A stretch of DNA of 64,000 nt from Mesorhizobium sp. dw_380 (GCF_018588885.1 NZ_JAFFIW010000021.1:48925-112924); one strand, 5' to 3'; shown: positions 43,827 through 51,739, counted from the stretch's first letter. Translations and numbers: made by a program. The notes: generated from the sequence alone by a model not told the origin.

Positions 43827-44116
43827 AATATGGTGCGGGGCATCTGGCGCTCGACGGCTGGAGAAAGGCCGTCGTCGCGTCCCCCTGACGCTTGCTCACG
43901 TGGATGCTCAACCGCAACCGGGGGCGCAGGTGGAGGATTCGGCACGACCACCAATTGCGGCACCTGCCTGTAGGAAAAGCCGCCGCGGATATCGCCCATC
44001 TTGCCCGCGACGATGCCCATAGCCGCCTTTTCGAGATTGCGGTCGTAGCGCGTCTCGGCGATGGCCGGCGCAATTATGATTGCCCCGAGGGCCACGGCGC
44101 ATAGAAGCGTTTTCAT
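43823..44116 (-). CDS. Small exported protein of unknown function
   Basis: A 97-residue frame with a good signal peptide (MKTLLCAVALGAIIIAPAIAE). A short mature part follows: TRYDRNLEKAAMGIVAGKMGDIRGGFSY by its key pieces YDRNLEKAA and GKMGDIRGGF, then a Pro-rich stretch (VVPNPPPAPPV) and a charged tail. I do not recognise a family. It ends in a stop overlapping the GFA gene stop. The pattern KMGDIRGGF and the clean signal make it a likely real gene. Confidence 0.75.
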   Translation of the reverse strand: MKTLLCAVALGAIIIAPAIAETRYDRNLEKAAMGIVAGKMGDIRGGFSYRQVPQLVVVPNPPPAPPVAVEHPREQASGGRDDGLSPAVERQMPRTIF

Positions 44117-44264
44117 TCCAATGATCTCCCTGCCTGACACAGATCTAGCAGGGCGCCGTTGAAAAACGGCCAAGGGACACGGTAAGCAAAACGCCAAACG
44201 GCAGTGTTAACAATGCCTTACAAAATCAAGCCAGCAAACTGATTCAAGCGCTTGAGGTGTCGAA

Positions 44265-46178
44265 TCAGGCGCGCTGGGCTTGCGCGGTGTGACCGAGCGC
44301 CGTGAAAACGGTGCGCACGATGCCAGCGGCATCGAGACCGGCATCGGCATACATCTTTTCCGGCTTGGCATGGTCGGTGAAGGCGTCAGGCAGCATCAGC
44401 GGGCGCACCTTCAGGCCGCTTTCCAGCAGTCCTTCATGGGCAAGGAACTGCAGCACGTGGCTGGCGAAGCCGCCAATGGCGCCCTCCTCCACCGTCACCA
44501 GAACTTCGTGCGAGCGGGCCAGCCGCCGGATCATATCCTCGTCGAGCGGCTTGGCAAAACGGGCATCGGCAACGGTGGTGGAAAGCCCGGCCGCGCCGAG
44601 TTCCTCGGCGGCGATCAGGCAATCCTGTAGCCGTGTGCCGAAGGACAGCAGCGCCACCTTGCTTCCTTCCCTGACGATGCGGCCCTTGCCAAGTTCGAGA
44701 ACCGATCCGCGCTCCGGCATGTCGACGCCGACGCCATTGCCGCGCGGATAGCGGAAGGCGATCGGGCCGTCATCATAGCTTGCCGCGGTGCGCACCATGT
44801 GGCGCAGTTCCGCTTCATCGGCCGCCGCCATCACGACAAAACCCGGCAGGCTTGCGAGGAAGGTGGTGTCGAAAGCTCCGCAATGGGTGGCGCCATCGGC
44901 GCCAACGAAGCCGGCGCGGTCTATGGGAAAACGCACCGGCAGTTTCTGGATCGCGACGTCGTGGACGACCTGGTCGTAAGCGCGCTGCAGGAAGGTCGAA
45001 TAGATCGCCGCGAACGGCTTGTAGCCTTCTGTCGCCAGGCCAGCGGCGAAGGTCACCGCATGCTGCTCGGCAATGCCGACATCGAAGGTCCTGGCCGGGA
45101 ACACTTCGCCGAACAGGTCAAGCCCGGTGCCGCCCGGCATGGCGGCGGTAACGGCGACGATGCGGTCGTCCTCGCGGGCCTCCTGGATCAGGCTCTGTGC
45201 GAACACCTTGGTATAGGCGGGCGCGTTGGCCGGCGCCTTGGCCTGCGCGCCGGTGATGACGTCGAACTTGTTGACGCCGTGATATTTGTCGGCGGCGGCT
45301 TCCGCCGGCGCGTAGCCCTTACCCTTCTGGGTGACGACATGGATCAGCACCGGGCCCTCGCCATTGTCGCGGACATTTTTCAGGACCGGGATCAGATGCT
45401 CCAGATTGTGACCGTCGATCGGGCCGATGTGGTAGAAGCCGAGCTCCTCGAACAGCGTGCCGCCGGTGACATAGCCGCGTGCGTGCTCGACCGCCCTTGT
45501 GATCGCACGATCGGCGCGCTTGCCGAGATAAGAGGTCAGTTTCTTGCCGAAATCGCGCAGGCCGGCGTAGGCCTTGCCCGAGGCGAGGCGCGCCAGGTAG
45601 GCGCTCATGGCGCCGGTCGGCGGCGCGATCGACATGTCGTTGTCGTTGAGGATGACGATCAGCCGCGCATTGAGCGCGCCGGCATTGTTCATCGCCTCAT
45701 AGGCCATGCCGGCCGACATGGCACCATCGCCGATGACGGCGATGACATTGTTGCGGCCGCCGGAGAGGTCGCGCGCGGCGGCCATGCCGAGGCCCGCCGA
45801 TATCGACGTCGAGGAATGGGCGGCGCCGAAGGGATCGTATTCGCTCTCGGCGCGGCGGGTGAAGCCGGACAGGCCGCCTTCCTGGCGCAGCGTGCGGATG
45901 CGGTCGCGGCGGCCGGTCAGGATCTTGTGCGGATAGGCTTGGTGGCCGACATCCCAGATCAGCCGGTCGTCCGGCGTGTTGAAGACATAATGCAGCGCCA
46001 CCGTCAGCTCGACCACGCCGAGACCGGCACCCAGATGGCCGCCGGTGTGGGACACCGCGTCGACCAGTTCGGTGCGAAGCTCGTGTGCCAGCTGCGGCAA
46101 TTCGCTCTCGGCAAGCGCGCGCAGATCGGCCGGAATGCGGACCTTGTCGAGAAGCGGCGTCTGCGGTGTTGCGTTCAC
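44265..46178 (-). CDS. dxs: 1-deoxy-D-xylulose-5-phosphate synthase
   Basis: A 637-residue thiamine-diphosphate enzyme condensing pyruvate and glyceraldehyde 3-phosphate, the first step of the non-mevalonate pathway. GGHLGAGLGVVELTVALHYVF (key GGHLGAGLGVVELT) opens the ThDP region. The GDG-N motif is VIGDGAMSAGMAYEAMNNAG. The transketolase pyrimidine domain has FDVGIAEQHAVTFAAGLA, with the catalytic glutamate. DRAGFVGADGATHCGAFD is also family-typical. The gene has ordinary length and a complete frame. Confidence 0.97.
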   Translation of the reverse strand: MNATPQTPLLDKVRIPADLRALAESELPQLAHELRTELVDAVSHTGGHLGAGLGVVELTVALHYVFNTPDDRLIWDVGHQAYPHKILTGRRDRIRTLRQEGGLSGFTRRAESEYDPFGAAHSSTSISAGLGMAAARDLSGGRNNVIAVIGDGAMSAGMAYEAMNNAGALNARLIVILNDNDMSIAPPTGAMSAYLARLASGKAYAGLRDFGKKLTSYLGKRADRAITRAVEHARGYVTGGTLFEELGFYHIGPIDGHNLEHLIPVLKNVRDNGEGPVLIHVVTQKGKGYAPAEAAADKYHGVNKFDVITGAQAKAPANAPAYTKVFAQSLIQEAREDDRIVAVTAAMPGGTGLDLFGEVFPARTFDVGIAEQHAVTFAAGLATEGYKPFAAIYSTFLQRAYDQVVHDVAIQKLPVRFPIDRAGFVGADGATHCGAFDTTFLASLPGFVVMAAADEAELRHMVRTAASYDDGPIAFRYPRGNGVGVDMPERGSVLELGKGRIVREGSKVALLSFGTRLQDCLIAAEELGAAGLSTTVADARFAKPLDEDMIRRLARSHEVLVTVEEGAIGGFASHVLQFLAHEGLLESGLKVRPLMLPDAFTDHAKPEKMYADAGLDAAGIVRTVFTALGHTAQAQRA

Positions 46179-46277
46179 GGGTGCTCGGGCTTTCTATTCA
46201 ACGGCGGGATAGGCCGCCGGCCGGCGAAAGTAAATGCGTGGCGGTGACGCGGATTGGAACCCTGTCTGTTTGTCTGG

Positions 46278-46343
46278 GCATGATCTCTGGACAAACGGAA
46301 ACCGTTTGTCCGAGAAAACCGGCTCCACTTATCGGGATCATGC
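46278..46343. repeat. REP-like palindromic element between dxs and the pirin gene
   Basis: Outer arms GCATGATC (46278-46285) and GATCATGC (46336-46343) enclose a perfect ten-base stem GGACAAACGG (46289-46298) / CCGTTTGTCC (46302-46311) with an AAA loop. The sequence between them, AAACCGGCTCCACTTATCGGG, resembles the GATCATGC-ended intergenic repeats common in rhizobia (GATCCCGAAAAGTGG type). The element ends two bases before the pirin stop (45-47 of 46300s) and could stop transcription. Confidence 0.8.
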
Positions 46344-46344
46344 T

Positions 46345-47265
46345 CTAGCCTTCCGGCAACGGAATGAACTCTTCCTCATCTCCAGGAACGATATCGAAGC
46401 GGCCCGTCTTCCATTCCTGCTTGGCCTGTTCGATGCGCTCCTTGGACGAGGAGACGAAATTCCACCAGATGTAGCGCTTCGAGCCGAGCGAGGCGCCGCC
46501 GAACAGCATGAAATGCGCCCCGGTTTGCGACGACACGATGATCTCGTCGCCGGGCCGGAACACCAGCAGGCGCTCGGCCGGAAACACGTCGCCCGAAATC
46601 GAGACCTCACCTTCCAGCGTATAGATGGCGCGCTCTTCCGCATCGGCCGGGATCTTCACGCTGGCGCCCGGCGCAAGCCTGAGATCGGCGTAGAGTGTCT
46701 CGGAGTCGGTCCTCACCGGGGAGCGCAGTCCCTGAAAATCGCCGATGACAACGCGGCCGCTGACGCCTTCGGCATCGATCTCGGGAAGCCGCAAGACAGC
46801 GGTGTTCTCGAACACCGGCGCAACCTCTTCCTTGTCATCCGGCAGCGCCAGCCATGTCTGCAGGCCGGAGATCGACATCGGCGCGCCGCGCAATTCCTCC
46901 GGCGTGCGCTCGGAGTGCACGATGCCGCGGCCGGCGGTCATCAGGTTCACATCGCCCGGCTGGATCACCATTTCGGTGCCGAGGGAGTCACGATGCCGGA
47001 TCTTGCCATCGAACAGATAGGTCACGGTCGACAGGCCGATATGGGGGTGCGGGCGGACATCGAGCGCCTGGCCGGCGCGCAGGATCGCCGGGCCCATGCG
47101 GTCGAAGAAGATGAACGGCCCGACCAGCCGCCTCTTGGCGGTCGGCAAGGCACGGCGCACCTCGAAACCGCCAATATCCTTGGCATTCGGGATGACCATC
47201 AGTTCGATCTGGTCGCTGGCAAAGGCATCGCCGGCTTCAGGGTCTTTCCCCGGGAAAAAGCTCAC
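46345..47265 (-). CDS. Pirin family protein
   Basis: A 306-residue bicupin protein. RRALPTAKRRLVGPFIFFDRMGP is the typical pirin start, with the metal site in DVRPHPHIGLSTVTYLFDG (His, His) and HRDSLGTEMVIQPGDVNLMTAGRGIVHSER; key parts are PHPHIGL, GDVNLMTAGRGIVHSE. Pirins bind iron; some degrade quercetin, others act as redox co-regulators. The C-terminal cupin is followed by SKERIEQAKQEWKTGRF. It lies upstream of dxs on the same strand, with a palindrome between. Confidence 0.94.
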   Translation of the reverse strand: MSFFPGKDPEAGDAFASDQIELMVIPNAKDIGGFEVRRALPTAKRRLVGPFIFFDRMGPAILRAGQALDVRPHPHIGLSTVTYLFDGKIRHRDSLGTEMVIQPGDVNLMTAGRGIVHSERTPEELRGAPMSISGLQTWLALPDDKEEVAPVFENTAVLRLPEIDAEGVSGRVVIGDFQGLRSPVRTDSETLYADLRLAPGASVKIPADAEERAIYTLEGEVSISGDVFPAERLLVFRPGDEIIVSSQTGAHFMLFGGASLGSKRYIWWNFVSSSKERIEQAKQEWKTGRFDIVPGDEEEFIPLPEG

Positions 47266-47301
47266 GAGATCTCCTTGTCAGCGCCCAGGGCTGCTGGCTC
47301 A

Positions 47302-47568
47302 TCAGGCAAAGCGGATCGCCGCCTTTGCCCGCAGTTTGGCCGCCACCTCTTCGCGATTGCGCGGATGTTGGTTGGTTTCGAGGGAATCGAGAAGTTCGCG
47401 CGCCGATGCGGCGATAGCCTCGACCGCATGATCGAACGCATGCTGGTTCTGTTTTGACGGCCGCGTCGTTCCGCTCAGCTTGCGGACGAACTGGAGTGCC
47501 GCGTCGCGCACTTCATCATTGGTTGCCGGTGGATCAAAATTGAACAGGGTCTTGATGTTTCTGCACAT
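47302..47568 (-). CDS. DUF2277 family protein
   Basis: An 88-residue protein that begins MCRNIKTLFNFDPPATNDEV and continues ALQFVRKLSGTTRPSKQN. This CRNI-LxNFxPPAT-EEI...QFVRKLSG pattern is what I know as DUF2277, a small helical family of unknown function that is widespread in bacteria. The ATG at 47568 is chosen because the motif begins there. It is 37 bases upstream of the pirin gene on the same strand. Confidence 0.85.
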   Translation of the reverse strand: MCRNIKTLFNFDPPATNDEVRDAALQFVRKLSGTTRPSKQNQHAFDHAVEAIAASARELLDSLETNQHPRNREEVAAKLRAKAAIRFA

Positions 47569-47664
47569 CGCTTCCGTATCTCCTCTTGTCCTGGAGCCGC
47601 TTTCAGTCGAGACGAGCTTTATCCTCAATCATGATCGTGGCCAAAAACCGGTAAGACGGCTCGC

Positions 47665-47919
47665 TCAATCCGCGTCGAGCGGCTCCGTTCCGACCGGCTT
47701 GCCGTCGCGCGACAGCCTGATCTTCTCGACCTTGTCCTCGGCCGCCTTCAGCAGCCGGTCGCAATGCACCTTCAACGCCTCGCCACGCTCATAGATCTTG
47801 ATCGACTGGTCGAGCGGCACGTCGCCACGCTCCAGATCATCGACGATCTTCTCCAGCGCGTCGAGTGCCTGTTCGAAGCTCATCGCCTTGACGTCTTCGT
47901 TGGTTTCACCAGCCATCAT
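47665..47919 (-). CDS. xseB: Exodeoxyribonuclease VII small subunit
   Basis: An 84-residue helical protein. MSFEQALDALEKIVDDLERGDVPLDQSIKIYERGEALKVHC has the family elements FEQALDALEKIVDDLE, G-DVPLDQSIKIYERG and the conserved CDRLLKAAEDKVEKI. Several copies bind one XseA large subunit to form the single-strand exonuclease. It begins one base after the deacetylase-family gene stops, a classic pairing in rhizobia. Confidence 0.94.
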   Translation of the reverse strand: MMAGETNEDVKAMSFEQALDALEKIVDDLERGDVPLDQSIKIYERGEALKVHCDRLLKAAEDKVEKIRLSRDGKPVGTEPLDAD

Positions 47920-48846
47920 TCATCCTTTCATCAGTCGCCCGACATGGGCGGCGACCGAAAATGCCAGTCCCTGCAGATCGTAACCGCCCTCGAGCAGGCT
48001 GACGAGCCGGTTGCCGCTGTGGCGCGCCGCGCGCTGCATCAACTGGCCGGTCGCCCAGTCGAAATCGTCCTCGGTGAGATTGATCTCGGCCAGCGGGTCG
48101 CGGTGGTGCGCGTCGAATCCGGCCGAAATGATGATCAGGTCCGGCGCGAAATTGTCGAGCGCCGGCAGCACGCGCGACAGGAAGGCATCGCGAAACACCT
48201 CGCTGCCGGTCTGCGGCGCCAAAGGCGCGTTGACGATGTTGCCGGCGCCGATCTCATCCTTCGCGCCGGTGCCGGGGTAGAGCGGCATCTGATGCGTGGA
48301 ACAATAGAGCACCGAGGGATCGTCCCAGAAAATGTCCTGCGTGCCGTTGCCGTGATGCACGTCCCAGTCGACGACGGCAACCCGCTCGACGCCATGCTTC
48401 TTCTGCGCATAGCGCGCCGCGATCGCAGCGGTGTTGAAGAGGCAGAAGCCCATGGCGGTGGTTTTTTCGGCATGGTGGCCGGGCGGGCGGGCGGCGACGA
48501 AGACATTGTCAGCGCGGCCCGCGAAGATGTCGTCGACGGCGGCGTTGGCGGCGCCGATCGCGGTGATTGCCGCCTGCCAGCTCTTCGGGCTGGCGGTGGT
48601 GTCGGCGTCGATGCGGGCAATGCCTTCGTCAGGGATCGCGGCACGCACACGGGCGACGAAGTCGGCGGGATGCGCGTAGAGGATGGTGGCCTCGTCACCT
48701 TCCGGCGCCTTGACGCGATCAAGCGCGGCGAAGGCCTCGTCGTCGAGCACGCGTTCGATGGCTCGCAAGCGGTCCGGCCGCTCTGGGTGGCCAGGTGGCG
48801 TGATGTGCTCAAGGAAGATCGGATGCGTGTAGAGACGAGTGGCCAT
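47920..48846 (-). CDS. Histone deacetylase / acetoin utilisation family protein
   Basis: A 308-residue zinc amidohydrolase of the HDAC fold. The active-site histidines are in ARPPGHHAEKTTAMGFCLFN, the zinc ligands in VDWDVHHGNGTQDIFW and the later SAGFDAHHRDPLAEINL. The C-terminus ends in SLLEGGYDLQGLA. Bacterial members include AcuC and acetylpolyamine amidohydrolases. It is followed directly by xseB on the same strand and is divergent from the cobalamin riboswitch and bluB. Confidence 0.94.
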   Translation of the reverse strand: MATRLYTHPIFLEHITPPGHPERPDRLRAIERVLDDEAFAALDRVKAPEGDEATILYAHPADFVARVRAAIPDEGIARIDADTTASPKSWQAAITAIGAANAAVDDIFAGRADNVFVAARPPGHHAEKTTAMGFCLFNTAAIAARYAQKKHGVERVAVVDWDVHHGNGTQDIFWDDPSVLYCSTHQMPLYPGTGAKDEIGAGNIVNAPLAPQTGSEVFRDAFLSRVLPALDNFAPDLIIISAGFDAHHRDPLAEINLTEDDFDWATGQLMQRAARHSGNRLVSLLEGGYDLQGLAFSVAAHVGRLMKG

Positions 48847-48969
48847 GCCCCCTATCTAGTGCCCCAGCGCGGCGATGGCCATGCATTGCGGCCTGATGGC
48901 TGGGGAAAATCGCGCCTGCGTCCATTCGCGTCGCTGCCGGGATTGGCGCCGCCAGGGCTTCGGCGTAAG

Positions 48970-49143
48970 GTTCCCCGCTGCCTGGTGCCCGCCGCAAACG
49001 GGAGAATCGGGAACACGGTTGAATTCCGTGGCGTGCCCAACGCTGTGAGGGGGACCGCGCCGGTAAATGCCACTGTCAATGACGGGAAGGCACCGGACGC
49101 GGGTTGATCCCGAGCCAGAAGACCGGCCTGGCAGGCATCGTCA
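48970..49143 (+). promoter_or_regulatory. Cobalamin (B12) riboswitch upstream of bluB
   Basis: The leader has the conserved elements in order. GGTGCCCGCCGCAAACGGGAGAAT is the P3-P4 start (key GGTGCC, GGGAGAA). GGGAACACGGTTGAATTCCG and GCTGTGAGGGGG give the core around the receptor loops. Then AAATGCCACTG and GGGAAGGC follow, and the B12 box GAGCCAGAAGACCGGCC is at 49111-49127. The element should shut off bluB when adenosylcobalamin is abundant. The edges are approximate. Confidence 0.92.
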
Positions 49144-49193
49144 TCCGCATGGTCAGGCGGGTGACCTCAATTGCAATCGCAAGGGGACAAGCG

Positions 49194-50087
49194 ATGCCGG
49201 AAAATATGACCGATTCCATTGCTGACGCATTTAGCCAGACAGCGCGCGACGCGGTGTATCGCGCGCTGTTCACGCGGCGCGATGTGCGCAGCCATTTCCT
49301 GCCCGACGCGCTCGACGACGAGGTGCTGGCACGGCTGCTGCTTGCCGCCCATCACGCACCCTCGGTCGGCTTCATGCAGCCATGGAATTTCATCGTCATT
49401 CGCGATGCCGCACGACGGGCGGAGGTGCGCGACCTGTTCCTGGCCGCACGCGAGCAGGAATTGCCGGCCATTGAGGAAGAGCGGCAGGCGCTCTACCGCA
49501 AGCTCAAGCTGGAGGGCATCTGCGAAAGCGCGCTCAACATCTGCATCACCTGCGACCGCCAGCGCTCAAAGGGGTCGCCGCTGGGACGCTGGCACAATCC
49601 GGAGATGGATCTCTACAGCACGGTCTGCGCGGTGCAGAATTTCTGGCTGGCCGCGCGCGCCGAAGGTGTCGGTGTCGGCTGGGTAAGTATCATCGAGACG
49701 CAAGCGTTGAAACGCCTGCTGGCCATTCCCGATCATGTGATGCCGATCGCCTATCTCTGCGTCGGCCGTGTCTCGGAGTTTGCGCCCAAGCCGGATCTTG
49801 AAACACATGGCTGGGGCCGGCGTCTGCCGCTGCCCGAACTGATCATGAGCGAGACGTTTTGCGGACAAGGCGAGGCGCGGCTCAAATCGGCGGTGGCGCA
49901 CCTCAACAGCGACGCTGTTGAGCCGGCGAGCCCCGCCGATCAGCGTGTCGCGCCGGCCGTGTCCCAGCGCGAGCCGCCGAAGGAGGAGAGCGCCTTGTCC
50001 TTGAGTTCCCTGAATTTCGACGATGCCTCGGCCAGCCGGGCGTCCCAGGCCGGATCGGGCACCTGGCCGGCGATAGTCTTGAAATAA
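49194..50087 (+). CDS. bluB: 5,6-dimethylbenzimidazole synthase BluB with extended C-terminus
   Basis: The first 240 residues are BluB, a flavin-destroying enzyme that makes the lower ligand of B12 from FMNH2. TRRDVRSHFLPDALDDEVLARLL, by its parts RRDVR-FLP, then HHAPSVGFMQPWNFIVIRD, ITCDRQR, NPEMDLYSTVCAVQNFWLAARAEGVGVGWVSI and RLPLPELI are clear. The frame does not stop where the family usually does but runs 57 residues more through a perfect palindrome and over the antisense of the next gene (49940-50087). The added Ser/Ala-rich tail looks non-native. AAGGGG seven bases before the ATG supports this start. Confidence 0.92.
   Translation: MPENMTDSIADAFSQTARDAVYRALFTRRDVRSHFLPDALDDEVLARLLLAAHHAPSVGFMQPWNFIVIRDAARRAEVRDLFLAAREQELPAIEEERQALYRKLKLEGICESALNICITCDRQRSKGSPLGRWHNPEMDLYSTVCAVQNFWLAARAEGVGVGWVSIIETQALKRLLAIPDHVMPIAYLCVGRVSEFAPKPDLETHGWGRRLPLPELIMSETFCGQGEARLKSAVAHLNSDAVEPASPADQRVAPAVSQREPPKEESALSLSSLNFDDASASRASQAGSGTWPAIVLK
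49902..49922. terminator. Perfect palindrome between bluB core and convergent gene
   Basis: CTCAACAGCG (49902-49911) and CGCTGTTGAG (49913-49922) are exact reverse complements around a single base. The palindrome lies 17 bases after the stop of the convergent membrane-protein gene, where a transcription terminator would be expected, but inside the bluB frame. No T-rich run follows on either side, so intrinsic termination is not certain. It may instead be an old bidirectional terminator that bluB now reads through. Confidence 0.5.
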
Positions 50088-50923
50088 ACCTGCATCAGGC
50101 AGGCGATGGCGAAGGGCTCGATGAAGGCCGCCTTGAAGGCCCAGGCTAAGACGATGGCAAGCACGAAGGCCCAGCCGGCCAGCTGTCCGGGCATCAGGTA
50201 AAGAATGGCGCCGGCCGGGGCCAGCATCAGCAGGAAGATGACGAAAGAGACGCCCCACATGATCACCGCCAGCCAGACGGCGTTCTTGACCATGGTCTTG
50301 CCGTTCTGGGCATAGAGCACGACGCCTTGCCGCGCGGTCTCGAAGGGCGAGGACGAATTGATGCGGATGTTGTAGCCGAGGATGATCTCGTCGACATAGG
50401 TCAGCGACAGGCGGATCACCGTGTTGATGAAGGAGACCACGCCGCTCAGGCCGGGAATGGGCAGGAAAGCGGCGATGCCGCCGAGCAGGCCGGTGATGGC
50501 GCGGATGGCGCCCTTGACCAGCTGGTCGACGACGAAAAGGATGTTGGCCTCGGCGAAACGCTCCGTCACGACCTGCCTGGCGTAGGCGATCTGGTTCTGG
50601 CCGTCGGGAACATCCTGGCCGTCGATCAAATGGACCATGACGGCGATGTGGCCGGCCTTGACGACGTAGAGGATGTATTCGCGGATCCAGTAGACGGCGA
50701 TCGAGACGATCCCGAAGCCGACCACGCCACCCCACAGGGCAAACGACAACGGCCCGTCAGGATCAGCGGAGATATGGCCAACGCCATAGCCGACCGAGGC
50801 ACCGGTGCCGGTCGCCATGATGTAGGCCAGCGTGATGCCGAAATAGACGATCATACGAAAGACAATGAAAGGCCAGGTCCGCACCATCATGGACACCGAC
50901 CTGCCGATATCGAAATCCCACAT
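49940..50923 (-). CDS. Integral membrane protein of unknown function
   Basis: A 327-residue protein with about six membrane segments. They cluster near residues 20-45 (FRMIVYFGITLAYIMATG), 58-85 (FALWGGVVGFGIVSIAVYW), 138-165 (ITGLLGGIAAFLPIPGLSG), 220-245 and 250-280. The N-terminal part is MWDFDIGRSVSMMVRTWPF and the C-terminus is cytosolic and charged (SSKFRELKDKALSSFG). I know it only as a conserved rhizobial protein; no pathway can be named. Its 3' end lies opposite the extended bluB frame. Confidence 0.8.
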   Translation of the reverse strand: MWDFDIGRSVSMMVRTWPFIVFRMIVYFGITLAYIMATGTGASVGYGVGHISADPDGPLSFALWGGVVGFGIVSIAVYWIREYILYVVKAGHIAVMVHLIDGQDVPDGQNQIAYARQVVTERFAEANILFVVDQLVKGAIRAITGLLGGIAAFLPIPGLSGVVSFINTVIRLSLTYVDEIILGYNIRINSSSPFETARQGVVLYAQNGKTMVKNAVWLAVIMWGVSFVIFLLMLAPAGAILYLMPGQLAGWAFVLAIVLAWAFKAAFIEPFAIACLMQVYFKTIAGQVPDPAWDARLAEASSKFRELKDKALSSFGGSRWDTAGATR

Positions 50924-51014
50924 GCCCCGAATCCCCCATCAGAGATGGCTGGGAAGGATGCGCTCAACCCGCAGATTGTCAATCGTGGGCGGTGTCGCCG
51001 AAGCCGAGGGAATT

Positions 51015-51623
51015 TCAGTTCGGCCGCGGACCCGGCTTCTCGATCAGGCCTTCGAGCAGTTGCTTGAACGCCGCCACCACCTTCTTCGACGTCGCTTCGG
51101 GGTCGCTCGAATTGGCGATACGCTGCGCCGCCTGGCTGCTGGCGCCGTTGATCAGCCGCGCGGCGGTCTCGGGGTCGACGCCGGGAACGACCACTCCCTC
51201 CTCCTGCAGCCCAGTCAGGTGATCCGTCATTGAACCGACGCACGCATTGGCATTCGGCCATTGTGCCGGATCTCCCAGGACGGCCGGGCCATCCCGAAAC
51301 ATGATGCGCTGGATTTCCGGCTCCAGCGCCATCTCGATATAGGTCGTGCACTCGTCGACGAAATGCTGCCAGCGGGTCGGCGCTCTCGATGCGATCGCAT
51401 GCACCCTGGCCGCCATCTCCGCATCGATTTCGGCGATGACCGCCTGCAGCAGCCCCTTTTTGTCACCGAAGTGATGGTAGAGCGCGCCGCGCGTCAGTCC
51501 GGCGGACGCCGTGAAATCATCCATCGACGCCTCGGCGTAACCTGTCGTGCCGAAGGCCTGGCGGGCCGCGGCGATCAGCTTGGCGCGCGTCTCAGCGATC
51601 ATCTCCTTGCGGGGTTTGTGCAT
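51015..51623 (-). CDS. TetR/AcrR family repressor
   Basis: A 202-residue regulator. The N-terminal helix-turn-helix is RAKLIAAARQAFGTTGYAEASMDDFTASAGLTRGALYHHFGDKKGLLQAVI, with key parts GYAEASMDDFTASAGLTRGALYHHFGDKKGL reduced to TASAGLTRGALYHHF. The C-terminal part (residues about 75-200) is the ligand-binding region. It is divergent from the MFS exporter gene across 116 bases that hold three identical-type palindromes. This is the standard plan for a repressor controlling itself and an efflux pump, with an unknown inducer. Confidence 0.93.
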   Translation of the reverse strand: MHKPRKEMIAETRAKLIAAARQAFGTTGYAEASMDDFTASAGLTRGALYHHFGDKKGLLQAVIAEIDAEMAARVHAIASRAPTRWQHFVDECTTYIEMALEPEIQRIMFRDGPAVLGDPAQWPNANACVGSMTDHLTGLQEEGVVVPGVDPETAARLINGASSQAAQRIANSSDPEATSKKVVAAFKQLLEGLIEKPGPRPN

Positions 51624-51641
51624 TCCGTCTGGCCCTATTCA

Positions 51642-51656
51642 CATACGCGTCGTATG
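51642..51656. promoter_or_regulatory. TetR operator 1 (tetR-proximal)
   Basis: CATACGCGTCGTATG is a perfect-arm palindrome (CATACG-CGT-CGTATG) 18 bases upstream of the tetR start. It is identical to operator 3 and differs from operator 2 at one central base. Confidence 0.88.
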
Positions 51657-51660
51657 CCAA

Positions 51661-51688
51661 TTGACATACGCGGCGTATGATCTATCTA
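51661..51688 (+). promoter_or_regulatory. Predicted promoter of the MFS gene
   Basis: TTGACA at 51661-51666 and TATCTA at 51683-51688 are spaced by 16 bases, close to the sigma-70 consensus. Operator 2 lies between the two boxes and operator 3 starts three bases after the second one, so bound repressor would cover the promoter. The start point is inferred near 51695. Confidence 0.65.
51665..51679. promoter_or_regulatory. TetR operator 2 (central)
   Basis: CATACGCGGCGTATG has the same arms with G at the centre position. It overlaps the end of the predicted -35 box and fills the spacer of the MFS promoter. Confidence 0.88.
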
Positions 51689-51691
51689 AAG

Positions 51692-51706
51692 CATACGCGT
51701 CGTATG
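51692..51706. promoter_or_regulatory. TetR operator 3 (MFS-proximal)
   Basis: CATACGCGTCGTATG is an exact copy of operator 1, ending 33 bases before the MFS start codon and probably overlapping the transcription start. Confidence 0.88.
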
Positions 51707-51739
51707 TAATTGTCGAATTGTCCTTTGTCGAGGAATCCC

